The position numbers and the translations under genes were made by a program. Positions 1-8,800 of a stretch of DNA of 64,000 bases are shown in pieces; within the stretch, counting starts at the first letter, position 1, and every line of letters begins with the position of its first letter. Source of the DNA: Labedella populi (GTDB lineage: Bacteria; Actinomycetota; Actinomycetes; Actinomycetales; Microbacteriaceae); assembly GCF_004078655.1 (NCBI RefSeq), contig NZ_RZNC01000002.1, positions 310,001 to 374,000 on the forward strand, given 5' to 3'. Below the pieces are notes generated by a model, which was given only the letters and a program-made list of their open reading frames with translations, made no database searches and was not told where the DNA came from.

Positions 1-1
1 G

Positions 2-823
2 CCGAGCTTCCTGGCCTGGTTCGTGGCGGCCCTGCTCGTGGCGATCATCGCGATCCCCGTCGGGATCGCCGCTCTCCGGGTCCGCGGTGCGTCGTTCGTG
101 ATCGTGTCGATCGCCTTCGTCCTCATCCTGCTCCTGGTCTTCCAGAGCTGGCGTGACGTGACCGGGGGCTCCGAGGGATTGACCGTTCCGCGCCCGTTCC
201 CCGACCTTCTGAGGCCCGAGCACCACCGCGTGTTCTACTACCTGTTCGCGGCACTGCTCGCCGTCGCGCTCGCCGTCTGGTGGATCATCGACCGATCGAA
301 ATTCGGGACGGCGCTCAAATCGATCCGAGAGGACGAGGACAAGTCCCAGTCCCTGGGCGTCCCGACGACCCAGTACAAACTCATCGCCTACGTCCTGTCC
401 GCCGTCTTCGTCTCCTTCGGTGGCGGGCTGTACGCGCTCTGGTTCGGCGACCTCGACCCGATCTTCCAGTTCTCGATCCTCATCGGCTCCTACATGGTGC
501 TCATGGCGCTCCTCGGAGGGGTCCGCAACCTGTTCGGCCCGCTGCTCGGCGCCGTCGTCGTCGGTTCCGCCCTCGAGTACTTCAAGCTCGAGTTCGGAGA
601 CACACAGTTCCATCTCATCGCCACCGGAATCCTGCTCGGCGTCGTCGTGCTCTTCATGCCGGACGGCATCATCCCCGCGGTCAAGGCGCTCTTCACCCGG
701 TCGTCGAACCAGGCGTCGATCCGAGAGGTCACCGCCGGAGAACTGCTCGAAGAGAACCGGGCGCGAAGTGCGGAGACGGTTCCACCACGACGTCCGGACG
801 CGTCCGGAGAGGAGACCCCATGA
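2..823 (+). CDS. livM: LIV-type ABC transporter permease (LivM family), 5' partial
   Basis: C-terminal part of an inner-membrane permease of the branched-chain amino acid (HAAT) ABC family. The frame is open from the first bases, so the true start lies before the window. Several hydrophobic helices are visible, and the stretch with RSKFGTALKSIREDED followed by AxSLGV matches the conserved cytoplasmic loop of LivM proteins that contacts the ATPases. The C-terminal 40 residues are polar. The stop overlaps the next gene's ATG by 4 bp, so translation is coupled. The sugar-type enzymes downstream make a carbohydrate or related organic acid as likely a cargo as an amino acid; the substrate is unknown. 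The family call is firm, the cargo is not. Confidence 0.9.
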   Translation, partial: PSFLAWFVAALLVAIIAIPVGIAALRVRGASFVIVSIAFVLILLLVFQSWRDVTGGSEGLTVPRPFPDLLRPEHHRVFYYLFAALLAVALAVWWIIDRSKFGTALKSIREDEDKSQSLGVPTTQYKLIAYVLSAVFVSFGGGLYALWFGDLDPIFQFSILIGSYMVLMALLGGVRNLFGPLLGAVVVGSALEYFKLEFGDTQFHLIATGILLGVVVLFMPDGIIPAVKALFTRSSNQASIREVTAGELLEENRARSAETVPPRRPDASGEETP

Positions 824-1584
824 ACGCCCAGCGAGACCACGGCGCGACCGCGGTGGACAACCTTCGCACGGTCGACATGACCAAGACCTTCGGAGGCGTC
901 ACCGCCGTCGACGGTGCCTCCGTGCAATTCCAGGAGGGCAAGGTCAACGGGCTGATCGGCCCGAACGGGTCGGGCAAGACGACCTTCTTCAATTGCGTGA
1001 CCGGCATGATCAAACCGGATTCGGGAAGCGTCCTCTACCGGGACAAGACGATCACGCGTCAGTCCCCCGACCGCATCGCGCGTGCCGGGATCGGCCGGAG
1101 CTTCCAGTTGTGCCGGGTGTTCCCGCGGATGACGGTCATGGAGAACCTGCTCGTCGCCGTCCGCCACACGAGCATCGGGCGGCAGTTGCGCTCGGCCCGG
1201 GACGAGGAGGAACTGGAGCGCGCACGCGGCTGGCTCCGTCGGGTCGGCATCGACCACCTCGAACACGCTGAGGCGCGCAACCTGAGTTACGGCCAGCAGA
1301 AGCTCCTCGAACTCGCGGGAGTCCTCATGGGCGAGCCCGACACGATCATGCTCGACGAACCGGCCGGCGGCGTGAACCCCGCGCTCATCGGGCGCATCTC
1401 GACCCTCGTGCGGGAGCTCAATGCGGAGGGCAAGACCTTCATCATCGTCGAGCACAACATGGAGATGGTCATGAGTCTCTGCGACCACGTCGTGGTCTTC
1501 GATCGTGGTCGACCGATCGCCGAGGGCGCTCCCGAGATCATTCAACGCGACCCGCGAGTCCTGGAGGCCTACCTTGGAGTCTGA
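820..1584 (+). CDS. livG: LIV-type ABC transporter ATP-binding protein (LivG family)
   Basis: First of two cytoplasmic ATPases that drive the LIV-type importer; 254 residues, normal for LivG. Walker A GPNGSGKTT lies at about residues 47-55, the LSYGQQ signature at 155-160, Walker B IMLDEP at 176-181 and the switch His in VEHNM near 212. As in LivG, an extended segment (about residues 108-145) precedes the signature. The ATG is chosen because it overlaps the permease stop in an ATGA. The last 11 bases overlap the next gene. Cargo specificity cannot be read from an ATPase. Confidence 0.93.
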   Translation: MNAQRDHGATAVDNLRTVDMTKTFGGVTAVDGASVQFQEGKVNGLIGPNGSGKTTFFNCVTGMIKPDSGSVLYRDKTITRQSPDRIARAGIGRSFQLCRVFPRMTVMENLLVAVRHTSIGRQLRSARDEEELERARGWLRRVGIDHLEHAEARNLSYGQQKLLELAGVLMGEPDTIMLDEPAGGVNPALIGRISTLVRELNAEGKTFIIVEHNMEMVMSLCDHVVVFDRGRPIAEGAPEIIQRDPRVLEAYLGV

Positions 1585-2338
1585 ATCGAAGAACCTCCTC
1601 GAACTGCACGACATCGAGGCCGGATACGGGCGCGCAGCCCTCGTCCTCCGCGGTCTGTCCGTCGTCGTGCCGCCGTCCTCCGTCGTGTGCCTCGTGGGGC
1701 CCAACGGCGCGGGCAAGTCGACGGTGCTGAAGGTGGCGAGCGGGATGCTCGTTCCGCGGTCGGGCAGCATCCGCATCGACGGGCGGGACGTCACCGGGGA
1801 CGGGCCGCAACGGATGCTGCAGAACGGGTTGGCGCACGTCCTCCAGGGACACAGCGTCTTCCGGGAGATGACCGTGGGTGAGAACGTCATGCTCGGTGCC
1901 TTCACCGTCTCCGATGAGAAGGTCGTGCGGGAACGCGTCGAGTTCGTCCAGAACCTCTTCCCCATCGTGGGGGAGCGGTGGAAGCAGCTGGCCGGCCTGC
2001 TCTCGGGCGGCCAGCAGAAGCAGGTCGAGTTCGCCAGATCCCTCATGGTCAGTCCCAAGGTCGTACTGCTCGACGAACCCTCGATGGGTCTCGACCCCAA
2101 GACGACGGCGAAGGTCTTCGAGCAGGTGGCGCGGATGCGCGACGCCGGAACGGCGGTACTCCTCGTGGAACAGAATGCACGGCGTGCCCTGGAGACGGCC
2201 GACATCGGCTGCGTGCTCGACCTCGGTCGCGTGCACATCTCCGGCCCGGCTGCGGAACTGCTCGCGGATCCGACTCTCGCCGACCTCTATCTGGGCGGTC
2301 AGCCCTCCTCCGGCACGGACGCGTCGACGCGCTCCTGA
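1574..2338 (+). CDS. livF: LIV-type ABC transporter ATP-binding protein (LivF family)
   Basis: Second ATPase of the importer, 254 residues from a TTG start. TTG at 1574 is preferred because a strong ribosome binding site (ggagg, 1563-1567) sits six bases upstream and the frame overlaps livG by 11 bp. Longer in-frame starts would lie inside livG without such a site. Walker A GPNGAGKST is near residues 42-50, the signature LSGGQQKQ near 136, and Walker B VVLLDEPSMGL near 160, as in LivF. It pairs with LivG and the permease; the substrate-binding protein and second permease are expected upstream of the window. Confidence 0.92.
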   Translation: MESESKNLLELHDIEAGYGRAALVLRGLSVVVPPSSVVCLVGPNGAGKSTVLKVASGMLVPRSGSIRIDGRDVTGDGPQRMLQNGLAHVLQGHSVFREMTVGENVMLGAFTVSDEKVVRERVEFVQNLFPIVGERWKQLAGLLSGGQQKQVEFARSLMVSPKVVLLDEPSMGLDPKTTAKVFEQVARMRDAGTAVLLVEQNARRALETADIGCVLDLGRVHISGPAAELLADPTLADLYLGGQPSSGTDASTRS

Positions 2339-2392
2339 GCCGCGCGGACGCTGCCGCACCATCGATCACACAGACGGAAGAACGGAACGAAG

Positions 2393-3586
2393 ATGTCCCT
2401 CCCCACCATCGCCTCGACCGAGGCTACGACTCCCGCCACGCGCGAGCTCGGCATCATCATGAACGGCGTCTCGGGCCGCATGGGCTACCGCCAGCACCTC
2501 GTGCGATCGATCCTCGCGATCCGCGACCAGGGCGGATTCGAACTCGCCGACGGAACGAAGGTCACCGTCACACCACTGCTCGTGGGACGGAACGAGACGA
2601 AGCTCGCCGAACTCGCCGAAAGACACGGCATCGAGGACTACACCACGGACCTCGACGCGGCTCTCGCCGACCCACGTTGGGACATCTACGCAGACTTCCT
2701 TCTCACGAAGGCGAGAGCCGCTGCGATCCGCAAGGCGATCGCAGCGGGCAAGACGATCTACACAGAAAAGCCGACGGCCGAATCGCTCGAGGAGTCTCTC
2801 GAACTCGCCCGTCTCGCCCGCGACGCCGGGGTCAAGACGGGGGTCGTGCACGACAAGCTGTACCTCCCAGGCCTGCAGAAGCTCAAGAGACTCGTCGATT
2901 CCGGCTTCTTCGGCCGGATCCTCAGTGTTCGCGGAGAATTCGGCTATTGGGTGTTCGAGGGCGACTGGCAGCCGTCGCAACGGCCCAGCTGGAACTACCG
3001 TGCCGAGGACGGCGGCGGGATCATCGTCGACATGTTCCCGCACTGGAACTATGTGCTCGAGGGCCTGTTCGGTGCGGTCGAGACGGTCTACGCCCACGCG
3101 TCGACGCACATCCCCACGCGCTGGGACGAGAACGGTGAACCGTACGCGGCCACCGCGGAGGACGCCGCATACGGCATCTTCGAGCTCGAGGGCGGCGTGG
3201 TCGCGCAGATCAACTCGTCGTGGACCGTTCGGGTGGATCGCGACGAACTGGTGCAGTTCCACGTCGACGGCACCCTCGGCTCAGCCGTGGTGGGACTGTT
3301 CGGTGCGAAGATCCAGCACCGGAACGCCACACCGAAGCCGGTGTGGAATCCCGACCTCGCCGACGATCACGACTACGAGGCCGACTGGGCTCCGGTGCCG
3401 TCGAACGATGTGTTCCTGAACGGCTTCCGGCAGCAGTGGGAGGAGTTCCTCGCGTCGTGCGTGCTCGGAACCGAGTACGAGTACGATCTCCTCGCCGGTG
3501 CCCGGGGGATGCAACTGGCCGAAGCGGGGCTGCGCTCGGCGCGCGAGGGGCGGAAGATCGCACTCGCTCCGCTCTCGCTGGACTGA
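2393..3586 (+). CDS. Gfo/Idh/MocA family NAD(P)-dependent oxidoreductase
   Basis: 397-residue dehydrogenase of the Gfo/Idh/MocA superfamily, which oxidises or reduces sugars, cyclitols and their derivatives. The N-terminal Rossmann segment starts around residue 20 (GIIMNGVSGRMG, a variant of GxGxxG) and the family's TEKP motif with the conserved Lys is at about 125-128. The C-terminal half contains the HWNYV segment typical of this domain. It begins 54 bp after livF on the same strand and is followed within 6 bp by the DUF993 gene, so it is likely part of the transporter operon. The substrate is unknown. It is clearly different from the two other Gfo/Idh proteins in the window. Confidence 0.88.
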   Translation: MSLPTIASTEATTPATRELGIIMNGVSGRMGYRQHLVRSILAIRDQGGFELADGTKVTVTPLLVGRNETKLAELAERHGIEDYTTDLDAALADPRWDIYADFLLTKARAAAIRKAIAAGKTIYTEKPTAESLEESLELARLARDAGVKTGVVHDKLYLPGLQKLKRLVDSGFFGRILSVRGEFGYWVFEGDWQPSQRPSWNYRAEDGGGIIVDMFPHWNYVLEGLFGAVETVYAHASTHIPTRWDENGEPYAATAEDAAYGIFELEGGVVAQINSSWTVRVDRDELVQFHVDGTLGSAVVGLFGAKIQHRNATPKPVWNPDLADDHDYEADWAPVPSNDVFLNGFRQQWEEFLASCVLGTEYEYDLLAGARGMQLAEAGLRSAREGRKIALAPLSLD

Positions 3587-3592
3587 GTCGCC

Positions 3593-4804
3593 ATGTCGCG
3601 CCTCACTCGCCTCACCCTCCTCTCGCCCGACGGCAGCACATCGGCCGTCGATCTCGCCGACGCCCCTGGACATTCCCGGCCGGACGGGGCGTTGCGCAGT
3701 CGCGTCGCGTACGCCGCAGCGCACGTCGTGCCGACGATCTCGGCCGACAACACCCCGGGCAGTCCCGCAGTGATCGACTGGGATTCGACCCTCGCCTTCC
3801 GACGCCACGCGTATTCGTGGGGGTTGGGAGTCGCGGACGCGATGGACACCGCGCAGCGGAACATGGGCCTCGACGCTGCCGCGACGCGTCAGTTGATCGA
3901 GCGGTCCGCGGAGGTCGCTCGCGAGGAGGGCGGCTCCGTCGTCGTGGGGGTCAACACCGACCACGTCGAGGACGAGCGGATCTCGATCGGGGCCGTGACG
4001 GACGCGTACAAGGCGCAGCTCCACTTCACGGAGGATCAGGGGGCCGGGCCCGTTCTGATGGCGTCGCGTCATCTGTCCCGCGCTGCGTCGACGGCCGAGG
4101 ACTACCGGCGTGTCTACCGCGACGTGCTGAGCGCCGCCACGACGCCCGTCGTGCTGCACTGGCTCGGCACGGCGTTCGACCCGGCGCTCGAGGGGTACTT
4201 CGGGTCGACGGACTGGCGAGCGGCGGCGGAGGTCCTCGTCGAGATCATCGGCGAGAACGCCGACAAGGTCGCGGGCGTGAAGATGAGCCTGCTCGACGCG
4301 GCGGCGGAGGTCTCGGTCCGCGAGCGCCTGCCGGACGGTGTGCGGATGTTCACGGGTGACGACTTCAACTACGTCGGACTCATCGGAGGAGCTGACGTCC
4401 CGAGCGCTCCGCAGCCCGAGCGCGACCCGACGTCCACTCGACAGCATTCGGACGCGCTCCTCGGCGCCTTCGCCGCCCTCACGACGGTGGCCTCCGCGGC
4501 GATCCAGGCCCTCGACGCCGGCGACTCCGATCGGTACCTCGAGATCCTCGCTCCCACGGAGGAACTGAGTCGACACATCTTCGCCGCGCCGACCTTCTAC
4601 TACAAGACCGGCGTGGCCTTCATGGCGTGGCTGAACGGTCACCAGCGCGCCTTTCAGCTCGTGGGTGGCCTGCACTCGGCGCGGAGCCTGCCGCATCTGT
4701 CGCGCATCGTCGAATTGGCCAATGCGTGCGGAGCGCTCGAGCGGCCGGAGCTCGCCGCCGAGCGCTGGCACGCGTTGCTCCGCGTGAACGGCGTCGACGT
4801 ATGA
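3593..4804 (+). CDS. DUF993 family protein (DapA-like TIM barrel)
   Basis: 403-residue protein recognised as DUF993, a family grouped with dihydrodipicolinate-synthase-like aldolases and lyases. The segment KVAGVKMSLLD (about residues 225-235) places a Lys on a strand where aldolases of the DapA group carry the Schiff-base Lys; that assignment is inference. An acidic stretch ends in GDDFNYVGLI, characteristic of the family. The start follows the previous stop by 6 bp with no clear ribosome binding site, suggesting coupling, and the stop overlaps the next gene by 4 bp. In this context it would act on a keto-sugar or keto-acid produced by the upstream dehydrogenase. No family member function is known to me. 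Confidence 0.8.
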   Translation: MSRLTRLTLLSPDGSTSAVDLADAPGHSRPDGALRSRVAYAAAHVVPTISADNTPGSPAVIDWDSTLAFRRHAYSWGLGVADAMDTAQRNMGLDAAATRQLIERSAEVAREEGGSVVVGVNTDHVEDERISIGAVTDAYKAQLHFTEDQGAGPVLMASRHLSRAASTAEDYRRVYRDVLSAATTPVVLHWLGTAFDPALEGYFGSTDWRAAAEVLVEIIGENADKVAGVKMSLLDAAAEVSVRERLPDGVRMFTGDDFNYVGLIGGADVPSAPQPERDPTSTRQHSDALLGAFAALTTVASAAIQALDAGDSDRYLEILAPTEELSRHIFAAPTFYYKTGVAFMAWLNGHQRAFQLVGGLHSARSLPHLSRIVELANACGALERPELAAERWHALLRVNGVDV

Positions 4805-5685
4805 GCGCGCCGGACCCCCGTCTGTCGATCAACCAGGCGACGATCAGGAGAGCGGACCTGCGCACGGCGCTCGACGTCACGCGCGGGGCGGGCGTGGAGG
4901 CCATCGGGCTGTGGCGTGAGCCGGTCAACGCCGTGGGGCTCGCCACCGCGACGTCGATGCTCGCGGATTCGGGTCTACGCTTCACGACGCACTGTCGCGG
5001 TGGGTTCTTCACGGTTCCCGACGGCGATGCCCGCCGAGCGGCGATGGACGACAATCGCGCCGCGATCGAGGAGACGGCAGCGCTCGCGGCGGCGGGAGCA
5101 CCCGGGTCGACTGCTGTGCTCGTTCTCGTCGCCGGAGGGCTTCCCGCGGGATCGCGGGACATCTCCGGGGCGCGTGAGCGTGTTCGCGACGCGATCGCCG
5201 ACCTGGCTCCCTCGGCCGCGGCGGCCGGAGTGACGCTCGCGATCGAGCCGTTGCATCCGATGTATGCCACGGACCGCTGCGTCGTCTCCACACTCGGTCA
5301 GGCGCTCGACATCGCCGCGGACTTCGATGCCGCCGTCGTCGGCGCGGCCGTCGACACCTTCCACATCTTCTGGGATCCCGACGTCCTCACTCAGATCGCC
5401 CGGGCCGGTCGCGACGGTCGGATCGCGACGTTCCAGGTGTGTGATTGGAAGACGCCGCTTCCGGCCGACGTGCTTCTGAGCCGCCATTATCCCGGAGAGG
5501 GCGTCATCGATCTCGCCGGTCTGGCGTCGGCGGTCGTCGCCACGGGCTACGAGGGTGACATCGAGGTCGAGATCTTCAACGCCGAGATCTGGGCGGACTC
5601 ACCCGAGAACGTCGTGCAACGGACGGTGGACGCCTTCACCGCCGCCGTCTCGCCGTCCCTCCGACGGATCCCGTCGGGCAAGTGA
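4801..5685 (+). CDS. TIM-barrel sugar phosphate isomerase/epimerase-like protein
   Basis: 294-residue xylose-isomerase-like TIM barrel (AP endonuclease family 2). Metal-site residues expected for the fold are present: E in LAIEPLHPMY (about residue 147), D and H in AVDTFHIFWD (about 183-186), H in the LSRHYPGEG loop, and E in VEIFNAE near the C-terminus. The ATG overlaps the DUF993 stop (ATGA). Members act as isomerases, epimerases, dehydratases or eliminases on keto sugars, so a step after the upstream dehydrogenase is plausible. It is the last gene of the operon before a 188-bp gap with an operator-like site. The substrate is not determined. Confidence 0.82.
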   Translation: MSAPDPRLSINQATIRRADLRTALDVTRGAGVEAIGLWREPVNAVGLATATSMLADSGLRFTTHCRGGFFTVPDGDARRAAMDDNRAAIEETAALAAAGAPGSTAVLVLVAGGLPAGSRDISGARERVRDAIADLAPSAAAAGVTLAIEPLHPMYATDRCVVSTLGQALDIAADFDAAVVGAAVDTFHIFWDPDVLTQIARAGRDGRIATFQVCDWKTPLPADVLLSRHYPGEGVIDLAGLASAVVATGYEGDIEVEIFNAEIWADSPENVVQRTVDAFTAAVSPSLRRIPSGK

Positions 5686-5739
5686 CCGTCGGCAGGTGTC
5701 CCATCTCTTGCCCCGTCCTCCGCCCCGCGGTATTCTGAC

Positions 5740-5763
5740 GAAAGCGATTACGAAAGCGCTTAC
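5740..5763. promoter_or_regulatory. tandem LacI-family operator-like site
   Basis: Two head-to-tail 12-mers, gaaagcgattac (5740-5751) and gaaagcgcttac (5752-5763), match at 11 of 12 positions. The second contains the palindromic core AAGCGCTT typical of LacI/GalR operators. The pair lies 111 bp before the start of the large secreted protein gene. Seen directly: the repeat and the core. Inferred: binding by a LacI-type sugar regulator encoded elsewhere. Confidence 0.55.
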
Positions 5764-5873
5764 GTCTCCGCGATCCGCTCCTCACACCTCCCCGCTGCAG
5801 TGCCGCCCCGGGACGAGGGCACGACCTTTTCCATCGGCACGACACCACCAACGACGACGTTGAGAGGTATCTG

Positions 5874-8800
5874 ATGCACGCACGAACCATGCCAAGGATG
5901 AGAACCGCCGACGAGCAGAGGCCGGCTCGCGCCGGCTCTCCGGGCCGACGGCGCACCACGGCGGTGGTCGCCGCCTCGGCCGTCCTGGCCGGTCTACTGA
6001 CGGCGGGTCCCGCCTCGGCGGCCGAACCCTTCACCGAGGTCATCGACTTCGAACAATACGAGCGGACCGCGCTCGACGGACAGGACGGCTGGACTTCCTC
6101 CGCCGCGCCCCGCGTGATCGCCGATCCCCTCAACGGGAACAATCAAGTGGTCGAATCCGTCGGCGGTGGAGAACAGTCGTTCCGGGCGATCCCGGAGATC
6201 GCAGACGGCGACACGGGAACGCTCTTCTTCCGTTTTCTGCGCACCGGGAGCGTCGACACCTCCTTCGGGCTCACGGACGTGGATGCGCCGTCGGACTACC
6301 CGAACAGCCGCGCGTACGTCAACAACCAGAACAGCGATGTCATGCTCGTCCGCGACGCCGGATCGTTCACGCCCATCGGCACCTGGTCCCGCGACGCCTG
6401 GCAATGCGTCTGGATCGTTGCCGACAACGCCGACGACCGGGTATCCGTCTACAGTCAAGGCGGCCCGTACACGCAGCTCACCCGACTTCCCGACGGCGCC
6501 GAGCAGGAGTTCGGCTTCCGTCAGGCGGTGAACGGTGCCCTCGACCGCTTCTTCTGGAAGAACGGAGCGTCCAGTGCGGGGCGGCTCATGCTCGACGACG
6601 TCGCCGTCGACAACAGCGGGGAGAACCTCGCCATCGCGACCGGCAACCCCGGAGATTGCGCTCCCGGTGCAACGGCCGACGAGCCGCTCATCAACCCGCT
6701 TCCCGACCCGCCTCGCTCTGCGCTCGGGATCGAGGTGACCGAACTCGCTCAGCTGCCCGAGTCGCAGACGACACCCGCGACGCAGGATCAGCGTCTCGTG
6801 CGGCACAACAGGATCACCCACCTCGACGAGGTGCCGGACTCCTCGGGTCGACTGATGGTTCCCGACAACAACGACATTCTCTATCTCGTCTCCAAGGAGA
6901 CGGGTGAGTACGTCTCCTATCTCAATGTCCGCGACGAGTTCATCGACAACTTTCACAACAGTGCGGGACTCGGCACGGGTCTCGGGGCGGCGGAGTTCCA
7001 CCCCGATTTCGGCGAGAACGGGCTCTTCTACACCGTTCACACGGAGGCCGGCACGGCCCTCACCGAGGACACCCCCGACTTCCCGGCGTTCGGGAACACG
7101 GCGTTCCATAGCGTGATCACCGAATGGACGGCCGACGATCCATCGGCCGAGACCTTCGCGGGCTCGCACCGGGAGATCGCCCGCATCCCCTTCGCGGGGC
7201 GTGTGCACACGGTGCAGCAGATCGCCTTCAACCCGACGGTGGCGCCGGGAGACGACGACTACGGCAACCTCTACGTCCTCGTCGGCGACGGAGGCAACGG
7301 CGTGGGCAACGGGAACCCGCAGGATCTCGCGACACCGCAAGGAAAGATCCTGCGGATCGATCCGACCGGCGACGACAGCGCGAACGGCGCGTACGGCGTG
7401 CCGACCGACAATCCGTTCGTCGACGAGGCCGGGGCGCTGCCGGAGATCTACGCCGTCGGTCTGCGGGACCCGCATCGCATCAGCTGGGACCCGGCAGGGG
7501 ACCACACGATGTATCTCGCTCATATCGGCGAATGGCAGGTCGAGTCCATCTACGCCGTCGAGCCCGGCGACAACTTCGGCTGGTCCGAGCGCGAAGGTCC
7601 CTTCCTCGCCGACAATCGCCAGATCTTCCCTCTTCCGGAGAACGACGCCGAACTCGGATTCACCTACCCGGTGGCGGCGTACGACCACAACCGCGACCCG
7701 GGTCAGACGGGTGACGCCGGTGTCGCCGTCAACGGTGGCTTCGTCTACCGGGGCGACATCCCCGAACTCCGCGGGCGCTATCTGTTCACCGATCTCGTTC
7801 GCGGTTGGGTACTGTCGACGGAGGCCGACCGGATGGTTCGGGGCGACGGTGACGTGGAGGACCTGGCACCCATCGAGGAGCTCCGTGTGTTCCACGACGG
7901 GTCGGAGACGACGTTCCAGGAACTCGTGGGTGATGCCCGCGTGGACCTGAGGTTCGGCTCCGACGCCGATGGGGAGCTCTACCTCGTCGCCAAGGCCAAC
8001 GGAAAGATCTGGAAGGTGACGGGCGCGCGGTACGTCGCCGCCTCGTCGCCGTTCGCGCTCCCGGAGCTCGCGCCGAGCCTCGTGGCACACTACGACTTCG
8101 ATCACCCGGCGTCGGGCGACGCGACCACGGAGGTGGACCAAGGCTGGTCAGGGACGGACATCTCGCTCGTGAACGGCGGGGTCGAGATGCGCGTCGCCGA
8201 TCGGGCGTACCCCGGTGCGGGTGAGGCGCTCCAGACCCAACAGATGAGTCCGCGAACCGCGTCGAACGACGACTGGAAGGCCGGTGTGTACGACTCCTCC
8301 GGCGTGGACTCCCTGCGGCCGCTCGCGGACACGGATGAGACGGCGGTGATGGGCTGGTTCAAACCGACCGGCGACCACCCCGCGCCGAACTCGGCAACCG
8401 CGAACCCGGACGACGAGTACAACGCGATCGGTCTGGCCGGGGTCCTCACGGGCACCTCGGACGGCCACGCCGTGCGAGCGTTGCTCGAGGTCATCACGGT
8501 GGACGGCGAGCTGAAGCTCGTCGCCCTCGCCCGCCGCGTCGACGGCGGGGCCTCGTGGACGTTCGCCGCCGACCTGCCCTGGCAGGAGATCCTCCAGAAG
8601 GGACGCTGGGTCCACCTCGCGGCGACGTTCGACTTCGCGGGCGGCGAGATGCGCCTGTTCATGAACGGCGAGGAGCTCGAGGGCGACTACACGGCGGCGA
8701 ACCCCTGGGGAGAGGGGGCGACGTCTCCCTCCCTACCGGCAGGGATCAAGATCGGCGGCAGCTACCCGCAGAACACGCGTGAAGCCAACCCCTTCAACGG

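Noticed and set aside
2366-3262. Long minus-strand frame opposite the first Gfo/Idh gene
   Set aside because: Shadow frame; the plus strand has a clear Rossmann and TEKP motif.
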